DNA from: an uncultured Pseudomonadota bacterium
GTDB lineage: Bacteria; Pseudomonadota; Gammaproteobacteria; Steroidobacterales; Steroidobacteraceae
Assembly: GCA_903862885.1 (NCBI GenBank)
Contig: CAIOZU010000028.1
Span: forward strand, 57,581-121,580
Length of the DNA stretch: 64,000 bases
Direction of reading: 5' to 3'
Position 1 is the stretch's first letter; every line of letters begins with the position of its first letter. The notes under the pieces were generated by a model, which was not told the DNA's origin, did not search any database, and saw only the letters and a list, made by a program, of their open reading frames with translations. Positions 26,317 to 36,300 of this stretch are shown here, piece after piece. Made by a program: the position numbers and the translations under genes.

Positions 26317-27387
26317 CTACTTGGGTGTGCTGGACTGGTCTGATTCGTGATTTTCGCGACGACGCGAGCTGCGTCTTAAGGTGGCGCCTACAGCAGCGCC
26401 GGAGGCGCGATCCATATGACCTGATAGCTGTGCTTTTGCGCCCATAGACAACGCGCCGAGACGCGCTTCAATTAACGCAGCGTCTGGTTTTGGACCAGGG
26501 ACATGGTGGGTGAGTGCGTCTCTCATCACTTTAAGATGATGGGCGGTCGTGCCGCAGCAGCCGCCGATGATGCGGGCACCGGCATCGAGTGCAAGCCCTG
26601 CATAGACGGCCATTAACTCAGGGGTGCCATTGTAATGAATGGCGCCATTCACATACTGCGGAATGCCGCAGTTGGCTTTGGCGACGAATACCATGGAGGG
26701 ATCACCACCGGTTGATAAATTCACGATGGAAGCCACCATTTCCGACGGGCCCACTCCACAGTTACTACCACTCGCTGCGAGTCCTTGCTCGCGATGAATG
26801 GCAGCGAGTTCAGCGGGCGTGAGCGACATCATGGTGCGACCATTGGTATCGAAACTCATGGTGCTGACAATCGGCAGACCGGCGCTGCGCGCGCCCGCAA
26901 TCGCCGCTTCGATTTCCTCTTTAGATGACATGGTTTCGATCCAAAGCACATCCGCGCCCCCAGCGGCTAAGGCTTGAGCTTGTTCAGCGAAAGCGGCCTG
27001 AGCCGCGGCGGCAGACAACGGGCCGATGGGTTCCAAAATCTCCCCGGTGGGTCCCATGCTGCCGGCAACCACCACCTCACGGCCACTGGCATCCGCCTCT
27101 TGGCGTGCGATGCGAGCGGCGGCTTGATTGAGCTCGGTCACTTGATCTTGAGCTTGGTGCAATTTGAGGCGGTAGCGGGTACCACCAAAGCTGTTGGTTA
27201 AAATGATATCGGCGCCGGCCTCGATGAAGCTGCGATGCAAGGCGCCGATGCGTTCGGGGTGGGCTAGGTTCCACAGCTCAGGGGCATCCCCAGAGGTGAG
27301 GCCCATGTCGAATAGATTGCTGCCGGTGGCGCCATCAGCCAATAGCCAGGGGCGGGTCGCGAGCAGGTGTAAAAACCGGTTGGTCAT
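26317..27387 (-). CDS. Homocysteine S-methyltransferase family protein, betaine-homocysteine methyltransferase-like
   Basis: A 356-residue zinc methyltransferase. LLADGATGSNLFDMG near the N-terminus, ADIILTNSFGGTRYRL, GSMGPTGEILEP, SGSNCGVGP (first zinc Cys) and IIGGCCGTTAHHL (two further zinc Cys) are the homocysteine-binding set. The single-domain form fits bacterial Bmt proteins that use glycine betaine, or S-methylmethionine enzymes. The methylated-amine island about 20 kb away makes betaine an attractive methyl donor, but this is inference. The C-terminal 25 residues are an unusual basic, Ser/Arg-rich tail. Confidence 0.82.
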   Translation of the reverse strand: MTNRFLHLLATRPWLLADGATGSNLFDMGLTSGDAPELWNLAHPERIGALHRSFIEAGADIILTNSFGGTRYRLKLHQAQDQVTELNQAAARIARQEADASGREVVVAGSMGPTGEILEPIGPLSAAAAQAAFAEQAQALAAGGADVLWIETMSSKEEIEAAIAGARSAGLPIVSTMSFDTNGRTMMSLTPAELAAIHREQGLAASGSNCGVGPSEMVASIVNLSTGGDPSMVFVAKANCGIPQYVNGAIHYNGTPELMAVYAGLALDAGARIIGGCCGTTAHHLKVMRDALTHHVPGPKPDAALIEARLGALSMGAKAQLSGHMDRASGAAVGATLRRSSRRRENHESDQSSTPK

Positions 27388-27522
27388 AACAAAATTCCTA
27401 AACTGCTCCTATGTTATCGCGAATTGAGGGATGATCGTGCGATGGGGCCTTGCGCGACCGCTAGACCCTATTTCTTTGGATGCGGCGTGTGGTTACGACC
27501 ATGTCTCGATAAAGGACTGTAC

Positions 27523-27765
27523 ATGTCTGCATTATGGGTGGAAGTGGCCGGTTGGATAGGCGCCTTGTTTATTCTAGGATCCTATACCTTGCTGACAACC
27601 GGGCGGGTAAAGCCCTATTCCCGGGTTTATCAATGGATGAATCTTGTAGGGGCGCTGGGTTTTGTCATTAATGGGGCGGAGAATCGCGCCTACCCTTTGA
27701 TGACGCTTAACATTATTTGGGTCGGCTTGGCCATCTACTCAATGAAAAAGCGCCACCGACACTAA
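27523..27765 (+). CDS. CBU_0592-like small membrane protein
   Basis: An 80-residue protein with three hydrophobic segments: VAGWIGALFILGSYTLL, WMNLVGALGFVINGAENRAY and LMTLNIIWVGLAIYSM. The pattern of a GWxGA-type first helix, a central N-GALGF and a terminal LNxIW is that of the CBU_0592-type small membrane proteins, whose function is unknown. ATG 27523 is chosen because the upstream codons in frame (from 27424) lack family resemblance. It converges with the hydrolase gene to its right, with only 3 bases between stops. Confidence 0.72.
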   Translation: MSALWVEVAGWIGALFILGSYTLLTTGRVKPYSRVYQWMNLVGALGFVINGAENRAYPLMTLNIIWVGLAIYSMKKRHRH

Positions 27766-27768
27766 CGC

Positions 27769-29073
27769 CTAGCGCACCTTGGCTTCTCTACTCTCCAAGG
27801 AAAGACCACTGGCGTGGTTTCTTTGAAAACCTTTCCACACGGTGATCTCCTTAGCGCCTGAGCTATAGGTGTCGTAGCCTCCAGGGGCACTTCTTGGCCA
27901 TTGCCCATCGTCTGCATTGGGCGTGAGCCCCTGAATATAAGATCGGCGACTGTTATCCCCTTTGACATACAGGTCTAGGAACGCTGTGATCATGTGCAAA
28001 TTAATGCCGATCATACGATCCTTACGCCACACGGGGTCTTCAAACCAGTCAAAGTCCCATAGTTTAGACCGCATCTCTTCCGGTGCGGGATCAAAGCCAA
28101 TGGCATGACCGCCTTCGTGAAAGGTCAGTAAGTAACGAGGTGCATGTATGGCCGCTTCAAAGAACGCTCTGGCCCCCGTGGTGTAATCGACGGTATGGTC
28201 TTGATTGCCCGCAATTAAAAACAGTGGTGTGGTGATATCTGCGAGGCCTTCCGCATTCCAGGCTCCAAAACCACCACCAGCAGGTGCTAGGGTCACTACC
28301 GCTTTGACGTTTTTCACCCGAAGGGTGTCGCGGTCGACGCCCCCTCGTGCATAGCTGCTCAGCGCATGTCCCGGCATGTTGGTAATGATTGGGCTATTAG
28401 GGTCTAAGGTCGCACCGGCCGCTGTGAGTACACCGTAACCGCCCATGGAGTAGCCGACGAGCGCCGTACAAGCGGGATCAATCAGGCCCTCCTTAGATAA
28501 AGTCTCTTGCAGCGTGCGCGCGATAAAAGCAATATCCAAAGGTCTATTGAATGCCGGTTCTGCGAACAAGGAGCGATCTGAGATATCCGGATCCTGATGG
28601 CGGATGGCAGCGACCACGTAGCCTTTTGACGCCAGATTTTCTGTAAGCCAGCTTAAGGCTACTGTTGCATTGCTGTATCCATGCGAGAGAATGACGAGCG
28701 GGTATTTCCCTTCAATCGCTGGTGCGTTACGCACCGCGATACCCGGTATATTAAATACCACGGCAGGCGCCGGCGGCTCAGCAGGGAGGCTAGCAGTATA
28801 GGTCTCTGGATGCGCCTTAGCAGTTACTTTCGCTGGATACCAAAGATCTACGATGAGCTGGCGATCATGATGAGGCATTACGCCGGTAGCTGCATTGAAA
28901 GCCAATACATTGGGTTGGTTGGTATGTACGTAAGTGGTGGTGCGCACACCGACGGGCAGAGAGCCCAGTTTGGCTAGTTCTGGGGCATCGACGGCGGGTT
29001 GACTGGGGGCGGCGGCGGCGGTCATAGCGATTACCCACAGTGACAAAAGGCAGTGGCGGACATGGATACGCAT
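27769..29073 (-). CDS. Secreted alpha/beta hydrolase (PAF-acetylhydrolase/dienelactone-hydrolase-like)
   Basis: A 434-residue protein with a signal peptide (CLLSLWVIAMTAAAA). The core contains YPLVILSHGYSNATVALSWL (oxyanion region), ALVGYSMGGYGVL (nucleophile Ser), FLIAGNQDHTVDY (Asp) and FHEGGHAIGFD (His). The long N-terminal strand region (RTTTYVHTNQ...LIVDLWYPAK) is typical of the PAF-acetylhydrolase-like group. It is probably a periplasmic esterase. Monocistronic, since neighbouring genes are separated or convergent. Confidence 0.82.
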   Translation of the reverse strand: MRIHVRHCLLSLWVIAMTAAAAPSQPAVDAPELAKLGSLPVGVRTTTYVHTNQPNVLAFNAATGVMPHHDRQLIVDLWYPAKVTAKAHPETYTASLPAEPPAPAVVFNIPGIAVRNAPAIEGKYPLVILSHGYSNATVALSWLTENLASKGYVVAAIRHQDPDISDRSLFAEPAFNRPLDIAFIARTLQETLSKEGLIDPACTALVGYSMGGYGVLTAAGATLDPNSPIITNMPGHALSSYARGGVDRDTLRVKNVKAVVTLAPAGGGFGAWNAEGLADITTPLFLIAGNQDHTVDYTTGARAFFEAAIHAPRYLLTFHEGGHAIGFDPAPEEMRSKLWDFDWFEDPVWRKDRMIGINLHMITAFLDLYVKGDNSRRSYIQGLTPNADDGQWPRSAPGGYDTYSSGAKEITVWKGFQRNHASGLSLESREAKVR

Positions 29074-29174
29074 TCTTACCTCATTAAGCCAATGATGGTT
29101 TGCAGTTTACCGTTCTTTAGAGCAGATGAAACCAGTCAAAAAACCTAGGCCATAAAACAAGCGAGAGTCATTCT

Positions 29175-29738
29175 CTAAAATGCTCGGTAGATAAAAAACA
29201 CGCCGACCACAGCGAACAGCACCGCGGTACCCAGTCGAATCGCCGTAATGGGTAGTCGATGAGCAAAGGCATTTCCAAGGAACGCGACCGGCGCATTCGC
29301 TGCCAGCATCCCCAAGGTCGCGCCAGCGACGACCAGTACAGTACTCTGATAAGCGGCTGCTAAGGCAAGCGTCGCTAGCTGTGTTTTGTCACCAATCTCA
29401 GCGATTAAGTAGGCGATGAACATACTCAGAAACGCGCTGACGCCCTTGTGGATGGTTTTCTGTTCTTTACTGAGCTTTTCAGGGATCAGCTCCCAAATGG
29501 CCATACCCAACATACTGACTCCCACCACCAGTTCTAAGCGGCGAGGTGTCAGAAACTCTGCGATATGGGTGCCGATAATGCCGGCCACACCAAAGTTAAC
29601 GATCGAGGCGAAAAAAATTGCCAAAATCAGCGCCCAAGGACGTTTGAAGCGCGCCACCAAAATTAAGGTAAGCAACTGCGTTCGATCCCCAAGCTCGGCA
29701 AGGCCCACCGTTGAAAAAGCAATTAACAACTGTTCCAT
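29175..29738 (-). CDS. TMEM165/GDT1 (UPF0016) family cation transporter
   Basis: A 187-residue membrane protein with six predicted helices in two repeats. Each repeat carries the family signature E-x-G-D-K/R-T/S: VGLAELGDRTQLLTLILVA (residues 11-29) and YLIAEIGDKTQLATLALAA. This family exports Mn2+ or Ca2+ in exchange for H+; bacterial members such as MneA and MneP-like proteins protect from Mn2+. It overlaps the pseudouridine synthase upstream by one base, so it is translationally coupled. No yybP-type riboswitch is apparent in this arrangement. Confidence 0.92.
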   Translation of the reverse strand: MEQLLIAFSTVGLAELGDRTQLLTLILVARFKRPWALILAIFFASIVNFGVAGIIGTHIAEFLTPRRLELVVGVSMLGMAIWELIPEKLSKEQKTIHKGVSAFLSMFIAYLIAEIGDKTQLATLALAAAYQSTVLVVAGATLGMLAANAPVAFLGNAFAHRLPITAIRLGTAVLFAVVGVFFIYRAF

Positions 29739-30658
29739 TAGCGGATCGTTCCTAGGGTGTGGTTGCTTACAAAGTGTCGTTCAGCACCGGTCAGCGGATC
29801 GAGAAATTTAAGTTGCCGTGCAATTAAGGCCATAGGGGTATTGTAGTCGTCTTTTATGCTGTTGTGAGCTACCGGATAATAGGGATCATTGAAAAGTGGT
29901 GCACCCAGCGCGGCCATGTGCAGGCGCAATTGATGCTTCTTGCCGGTGCGGGGAGAGAGACTATAGTGCCACTGGTGGTCTCCGCGAGCGAGCACTTGAA
30001 TATGTGTTTCACTGTTGGCCTCTCCCGGTACTTCTTGTGACAGGAAAAACCGGTCAGCACGGACGATCCGTGTGCGTCTGACGTGTGGGAACGTCAGCTC
30101 ATGCAGTGGCGGTGCTAACGCCTCGTAGGTCTTTTCAATCTTTCGATCGCGGAATAGTGCCTGATAAGCGTTTCTGGATTCAGGATTCTTTGCCAAGAGC
30201 ACCAGACCTGCGGTACTTCGGTCCAAACGGTGAATCGGGCTGAGGTGTGGGGTATTCAGCGTGTTCATCAGCCGGCTTAGTAAGGTCTCTGTGACCCACT
30301 GTCCGGTGGGCGTGATTGGCAAAAAGTGCGGTTTGTCCGCCACCACCAAGTGTTCATCTTGGTACAAGATGGTTTCTGTGAAGGGGATGGGCTCCTCTGC
30401 GGTGACTTCGCGGAAATATGATACGTACTGTCCTGGCTGATGTTGATCCGCGATCCGTATCGGTGCGCCATTCTGATCCAAGACTCGTCCGCGCGTAAAA
30501 CGGTCTAGCCAAACGGATGCATGGATCTTCGGGAAGCGCAGGCACAGTGCCTCAAACGTGGTCGAGCCTGGTGCGGCATGCAGGTGGACTCGACTGATGG
30601 GTTGCAGCGGAGGCGGTCCGTCAGTCACGAGGCCCACGCATCGTGCTGAGATGCGCAC
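29738..30658 (-). CDS. RluA-family pseudouridine synthase
   Basis: A 306-residue protein with the RluA catalytic motif HRLDRSTAGLVLLAKN, whose Asp is the nucleophile. Other landmarks are YQDEHLVVADKPHFLPITPTG before it, KTYEALAP after it, and the C-terminal PRTGKKHQLRLHMAALGAPLFNDPYYP. The N-terminal region (about residues 30-75) looks like a degenerate S4-type domain (VWLDRFTRGRV). The target RNA is not predictable. Stop and start of the next gene overlap by one base. Confidence 0.9.
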   Translation of the reverse strand: MRISARCVGLVTDGPPPLQPISRVHLHAAPGSTTFEALCLRFPKIHASVWLDRFTRGRVLDQNGAPIRIADQHQPGQYVSYFREVTAEEPIPFTETILYQDEHLVVADKPHFLPITPTGQWVTETLLSRLMNTLNTPHLSPIHRLDRSTAGLVLLAKNPESRNAYQALFRDRKIEKTYEALAPPLHELTFPHVRRTRIVRADRFFLSQEVPGEANSETHIQVLARGDHQWHYSLSPRTGKKHQLRLHMAALGAPLFNDPYYPVAHNSIKDDYNTPMALIARQLKFLDPLTGAERHFVSNHTLGTIR

Positions 30659-30691
30659 CCTGCCGCGCTGTTGAGACCCGCTGGCCGCCGC

Positions 30692-32116
30692 TCACGGGTG
30701 GGTATGCGCCGCTGCTGGATTGATCCAGTCGCCACCAAGGGATCGGATCAACAAGATAGACGCATTGATTCGTCGGGCCTCAATATTGGTCAAGGCTAAT
30801 TTCGCTGCCAAGGCTGCGTTCTCAGTGGCGACGACATCAAGGTAGCTTGCGGCGCCTGCCTTTAAACGAAAGTTTGCCTGGTTCAGTGCGCGTTGGGTTG
30901 CATTGGCTGCGGCTTGCGCACTGTCACTTTCGAGCTCGAGCTCGTGCAACGCAGCGAGATTATCCTCGACGTCCTGAAAAGCACTGAGTACCGTATTTCG
31001 ATATTGCGCGACTTGTTCATCGAAGGCTGCGTGAGCGGCGGCCGATTGTGCGCGGTGTAGGCCGCCATCAAACACGGTCAGAACACCTTGTGGCTGGACG
31101 CTCCAGAAGCGGCTTGGTGTCTCAAATAGGGTGGAGCGCAGCAGGCTCTCCCGACCCAGTGAGGCGCTGATATTCAGCACCGGAAAATAGGCGGCGCGAG
31201 CCACCCCAATGCCGGCGTTGGCTGCCGCTACCCGACGTTCAGCGGCGGCGATGTCCGGGCGTCTCTGTAAAAGCGTGGACGGTAGTTCCACGATCGGTGC
31301 GGATGGTGCGATGCCCACGGTCAGTGGATTCGGGTCGAGATGAAAAGTAGAGGGCGATTGACCGACTAAGACCGCTATCGCATGCTCGGTCTGTGCGCGG
31401 CGTAAACGGACATCGGCTGCTTGCGTTTGGGCCACACTAAGCACCGTCGTTGCCTGATCGACATCCGATGGCATGGCGGTGCCGGCCTGATACAGATGCT
31501 GCGTCAGCGCGAGCGCTCGTGTGTTGTGAGTGACGGTTTGATCCCATAACGCGATGGCTGTATCGAGTGCACGCAGCGAAAAATAATCCGCTGTTAACTC
31601 GGCACGCACACTGAGCTCAAGATACGCCACGTCCCCAGCCGTTGCCTGCTCTGTTGCTCGAGCACCGGCGACGGTATTGCGGATCCTTCCGAATAAATCC
31701 AGTTCATAGGAAAAATAGCCGCCGGCGACCAGGTCGTTGTAGGTGTCGGGTCGTAATGGTGAATAGCTTGGTGAATTTGTGGAGACCTCTTTGCGAGTGA
31801 CTCCATCCGCTGCCTTAATCGTCGGCAGATAAGCGGCTCCTGCAATGCGCGTTTGCGCATGTGCCATCTGCAGTTGTGCGAAAGCGGCTTTGAGGTTTTG
31901 GTTTGCCTCGGTGGCGCTTGTCTGCAATGCATTCAATGTGGGGTCGTTAAATGGCTCCCACCAAGGGCCGCGTGGTGCGGTATCAGCGGGCGCCGCCACT
32001 TGCCAGTTGCCGGCTTCTTTAAAAACGGCAGCGCTCGGTGTCTCTGGACGTTGATAGCGTGGCGCCAGCGAACACCCAGTCAACACACAGAGGCTAAGGA
32101 CGAGGCCCGTTCGCAT
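30692..32116 (-). CDS. Outer-membrane efflux lipoprotein (NodT/OprM type)
   Basis: A 474-residue TolC-like channel subunit. The lipobox LTGCSLAPRY places the lipidated Cys at residue 15, giving an outer-membrane lipoprotein. The family pattern follows: PETPSAAVF, PWWEPFNDPTLNALQTSATEANQNLKAAFAQL, the long helices of both repeats, RRPDIAAAERRVAAANAGIGVARAAYFP, and a second helix-rich repeat. It completes the tripartite RND pump encoded by the two genes before it, with immediate overlap to the adaptor gene. Confidence 0.93.
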   Translation of the reverse strand: MRTGLVLSLCVLTGCSLAPRYQRPETPSAAVFKEAGNWQVAAPADTAPRGPWWEPFNDPTLNALQTSATEANQNLKAAFAQLQMAHAQTRIAGAAYLPTIKAADGVTRKEVSTNSPSYSPLRPDTYNDLVAGGYFSYELDLFGRIRNTVAGARATEQATAGDVAYLELSVRAELTADYFSLRALDTAIALWDQTVTHNTRALALTQHLYQAGTAMPSDVDQATTVLSVAQTQAADVRLRRAQTEHAIAVLVGQSPSTFHLDPNPLTVGIAPSAPIVELPSTLLQRRPDIAAAERRVAAANAGIGVARAAYFPVLNISASLGRESLLRSTLFETPSRFWSVQPQGVLTVFDGGLHRAQSAAAHAAFDEQVAQYRNTVLSAFQDVEDNLAALHELELESDSAQAAANATQRALNQANFRLKAGAASYLDVVATENAALAAKLALTNIEARRINASILLIRSLGGDWINPAAAHTHP

Positions 32117-33312
32117 CAGGGGTGCTCTTTTTTGGCAGCTGATTTGGTGACGACGGGTGGGGCGATACGTACCTCCACCCCATCTAAAATAGAATCCGGT
32201 GGGTTGATGATCAGCACATCGGACGTGGAAAGCCCCGATAGGACCTCGATCTCTGTACCAAAGTCTCGGCCTGGAACAATCTTCTGAAGTTTTGCGAGAT
32301 GCTTGTCGCTGACTAGGGCCACTTGCATGCCGCTCGATCTAAAGAGCAGCGAATTAACTGGTATGCGTAATGTGCCAACGGTCGGCGTGAGCTTAAAGCG
32401 CACCTCGGCAAAGGCGCCGGCGAGCAGCTCATGTTTCTCATTGTCGACTTGCAGCTCAGCCTGCAGTGTTCTTGAACTTAAGTCTAGGTTTTCTGAAGTC
32501 GCTGTGATCACAGCGGGAAACGTGCGACCTTGATGCTCGGAAAAAAATAACTCGGCTGCAACACCGACCTTCGCTGCCGCTGCATAAGGCTCAGGCACGG
32601 CCACATAGATGCGTAAGCGATGGGTGTCGGCGACATGAAACAGCGCGGTGCCGGCATTTTGGCCGGCGTTGATCAGGGCCCCTATGTCTGTGTTGCGGGC
32701 GGTGACGATGCCATCGAAGGGTGCGAGCACACGCTTAAATGACTCAAGCTCACGGAGTCGAGCGAGGTTGGCTTCAGCTGACTGCAACGCCGCTTTTTTC
32801 GCAGCTGCGTCGCTGGCCTTTTGGTCGGCCTCTTGTTGTGAGACAGACTCGCTGCCCAGCAGTCCCTGCCAGCGGGCGTCGGTTGATTTTGCAATCTGAT
32901 ATAACGCCGCTGCGGTGGCTGCATCTGCTTGTGCCTGGCGCAGTTGTTGGTCTATCTCGGGGCTGTCAATTTCTGCGAGTACCTGACCCTTCTTAACGGC
33001 TGCGCCAATATCGGTTTTCCAGCTTTTTAAATAGCCGCTAGTACGCGCATAGATGGGCGCTTCGGTTAAAGCCTGCACGCTACCAGGCAGCACCAGCGCT
33101 TCAGTAGCAGGGCCTGGCGTCGGTTTGGTGGTCACTACGGTGGTGACCGCATCGCTCACGGTATGAGCGGCCAGCGTGTTTCGTGTCAGCACGCGATCGG
33201 CGATCCCCCAAATCATGATCAGGACTACGACAAAGGTCAGTATCCGACGGTATCGCTGAATAAAAGTAGGGGCCATGCGCGGCCCTTGGTCAGTCGGCAG
33301 AGAGTCAGACAT
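32116..33312 (-). CDS. RND efflux periplasmic adaptor subunit (MFP)
   Basis: A protein of about 398 residues with one N-terminal membrane anchor (RILTFVVVLIMIWGIADRVL). The lipoyl-type half motifs (GSVQALTEAPIYARTSGYLKSW, KKGQVLAEIDSPEID) flank a coiled-coil hairpin (about 110-200), and a beta-barrel and membrane-proximal domain follow (LAPFDGIVTARNTDIGALIN). ATG 33312 has GGAG about 6 bases upstream; a TTG at 33324 is also in frame. It overlaps the permease stop by 8 bases and the outer-membrane gene by one. Confidence 0.93.
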   Translation of the reverse strand: MSDSLPTDQGPRMAPTFIQRYRRILTFVVVLIMIWGIADRVLTRNTLAAHTVSDAVTTVVTTKPTPGPATEALVLPGSVQALTEAPIYARTSGYLKSWKTDIGAAVKKGQVLAEIDSPEIDQQLRQAQADAATAAALYQIAKSTDARWQGLLGSESVSQQEADQKASDAAAKKAALQSAEANLARLRELESFKRVLAPFDGIVTARNTDIGALINAGQNAGTALFHVADTHRLRIYVAVPEPYAAAAKVGVAAELFFSEHQGRTFPAVITATSENLDLSSRTLQAELQVDNEKHELLAGAFAEVRFKLTPTVGTLRIPVNSLLFRSSGMQVALVSDKHLAKLQKIVPGRDFGTEIEVLSGLSTSDVLIINPPDSILDGVEVRIAPPVVTKSAAKKEHP

Positions 33313-36300
33313 GCGAAGCTCCAAGAGCGGCCGCGGAGGAACCGGGCTGAGGTGGCGATTTGGCCTTGCGACCGTGAATCATCGTGAATACGGTCGGCAC
33401 AAAGAAGAGCGTCGCGACCGTCGCGAAGATGAGGCCGCCAATGACGGCACGACCGAGTGGGGCATTCTGTTCGCCGCCCTCACCGAGCCCTAATGCCATC
33501 GGGACCATGCCAATGACCATCGCCAATGCGGTCATGAGTACGGGCCGAAAGCGGCTGAAGCCAGCGAGCCAAGCGGCCTCTAAGGCGACATCTCCGGCAT
33601 TCATGCGATCACGCGCGAAGCTGACGATGAGCACGCTGTTGGCGGTGGCGACACCCATGCACATGATAGCGCCGGTGAGTGCGGGCACGCTCACGGTGGT
33701 ATGAGTCACAAACAACATCCACACGATACCGGCTAATGCGGCGGGCAGTGCCGTGATGATAATGAAAGGGTCCAACCAAGACTGGAAGTTCACCACCATC
33801 AGGAGATAGATCAGAATGATGGCTCCTGCCAGGCCCAAAATGAGTCCATCGAATGATGCCTTCATGGTCTCCACCTGACCGCGCACCGCTACATGGGTAC
33901 CTTTTGGTAGGTCTTTCTGAGTCTCTGCCAATAGTTTGTTGATTTGTGCTGATACAAATCCTAAGTCTGCCCCATCGATCGAGCCATAGAGGTCAATGAC
34001 GGGTAATGCATTGTAGTGGCTAACGACAGATGGCGCAGCGACGCGCTCGACAGTGGCGACGTTTGCCAGTAGCTGTGAGGGCGCGCCGTTTTTGGAAATG
34101 ATCGGCGTTGCCATTAAGTCAGTGAGTGATGTCATTCTATATTGAGGTGTCTGCGCAGCCACACCGTAGGTCGAGCCCGATTTGGGCTCAATCCAGAAGG
34201 AGGGGGCTACTTGTGCGCTACCAGAAAGCGAAATGAGAAGATCGGAGGCGACATTTTGCTCGGTTAAGCCCAGCAAAGCCGCTTTACTACGGTCTACATT
34301 AACGGTGATTTGCGGGTAGTCGAAGGATTGATGAATCCGTAAATCAACGATGCCCGGAACACTTTTCATTTTAGCCAACAGGGCATTGGCGTACTCACGA
34401 TTGCCATTGACGTTGAATCCGGAGATCTGCACGTCAATGGGTGAAGGTAAGCCAAAATTAAGGATCTGGCCCACGATATCGGCGGCTAGAAATGAGAAGG
34501 TGACCGACGGATAGGTATCACGGAGCTTCTTTCTTAGGCTTCGGACATAGTCAGCGGTTGGCTTGTGATTGGGGATGAGTGTCACGTAGATATCCGCATC
34601 ACCCGGTCCTACCGGTGCAGAAGTGGAGTAGGCCAAATTGATGCCGCTATAGGGCACGCCAATGTTGTCAACAAGCGTTGTAATCTGATCGCTTGGGATG
34701 ACTTCGCGGATTGTCTTCTCAACTGAGTCGCATAGTCGTGCGGTTTCATCGATACGTACACCGCTGCGCCCGCGCAGATGCAGCTTGATCGTGCCGCCGT
34801 CGACGGCCGGGAAGAAATCTTGGCCTAAGCCGGGCAGATAGTGCCCTAAGGGGAAGGCGAGGATCGCGGTACCCGCCATGGCGAGCAGAAAAGGCACCGC
34901 AAAGCGTGGCCCGGCGTGCAGTGCTTTTTCTAGTAGATCGCGATAGCTTTCGCGGAACGTCGCAAAACGGGCTTCAAAATTTTCTTGGAACGTGACCAAG
35001 TAGCTACGCGGCAGATCGCTCCGATGTGGCGTGTGGGGCTGTAACCAGTAATTAGCCAGTGTGGGTACTAGCGTACGGGACAGCAGGTAGGAGGCGAGCA
35101 TGGCAAATACCACTGCCTCGGCGAGTGGTACGAACAAGAATTTGGCGATACCTGCCAGCATAAACATCGGCACAAACACGATGCAGATGGCGAGTGTGGA
35201 GACCAGTGCCGGGAGCGCGATCTGCTCCGCGCCTTTTAAAATAGCGGGAGTGACCGCCTCGCCACCTTCCAGATGCCAATTGATGTTTTCAATGGTCACG
35301 GTGGCATCGTCCACTAGGATGCCAACCGCCAAGGCGAGACCGCCGAGGGTCATGATGTTGATTGTCTCACCTAAGGCGGATAGGCAAATGATCGACGCCA
35401 GAATCGACAGTGGAATGGAGATGGCGATGATGACGGTACTGCGCCAACTACCTAGAAACAACAAGATCATGAGGGCGGTGAGGGCTGCGGCGACAACCGC
35501 TTCCCGGACGACCCCGGCGATGGCGGAGCTAACAAACAGCGATTGGTCACCTAAGGTGTCGACCTTAATGCCGGGTGGCAAAGAGTCTTTGATTTGCGGC
35601 AGCCGGGCTTTAATTTCCTTGATAATGTCTAAGGTGGAGGCGCTGCCGGTTTTTAGAATCGTCATGAGAACCGCATGCCGGCCATCACGGCGGACCAGAT
35701 TGGTCTGCGGCGGATAGCCATCGCGCACGTGGGCTACGTCGCGCACGTAGATCACGTTCCCGTTGCGTGTGGTGATGGGGAGATTATTAAGTTCGTCCGC
35801 CGCTTTGGCATTGACGTTGATATCAATAAAGTACTCAAGATCCCCAATTTTTTGGGTGCCGGCCGGCAGGATCAGATTTTGCGCTCCGATGGCAGCACTG
35901 ACATCAGCGGCTGACAATCCTTTGGATCGCAGTGCCTGCGGATCTAGATCGATCTGCACCTGTCGTTGTAAGCCGCCATACGGAAAGGGGATCGAGGCAC
36001 CCTGTATGGTGGCGAGTGCGGTTCGAAGCACGATGTTCGTGACATCGAATAGCTGTGCTTCAGAGAGGTTGTCACTGGAAAGTGCCAACTGTAGGACCGG
36101 AACGGTCGAGGCGTTATAAGCCAAGATAAAGGGAGGCGTCGTACCGGGCGGTGCGGCTCGCAACATACTTTGCGAGACGCCAGTGATCTGGGCGTAGGCC
36201 AGCTCTTCATTGACCTTCGGTTGGAAAAAGTACTTGACGACGGCTCGGTCGCTTAAGGACTGTGATTCCGTGTGTTCAATATCATTGACGGTTGTCGGTG

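Noticed and set aside
35100..35717. 205-codon plus-strand open frame inside the RND permease gene
   Set aside because: Met/Ser/Ala-rich shadow of a strongly conserved membrane protein gene; no RBS and no domain.
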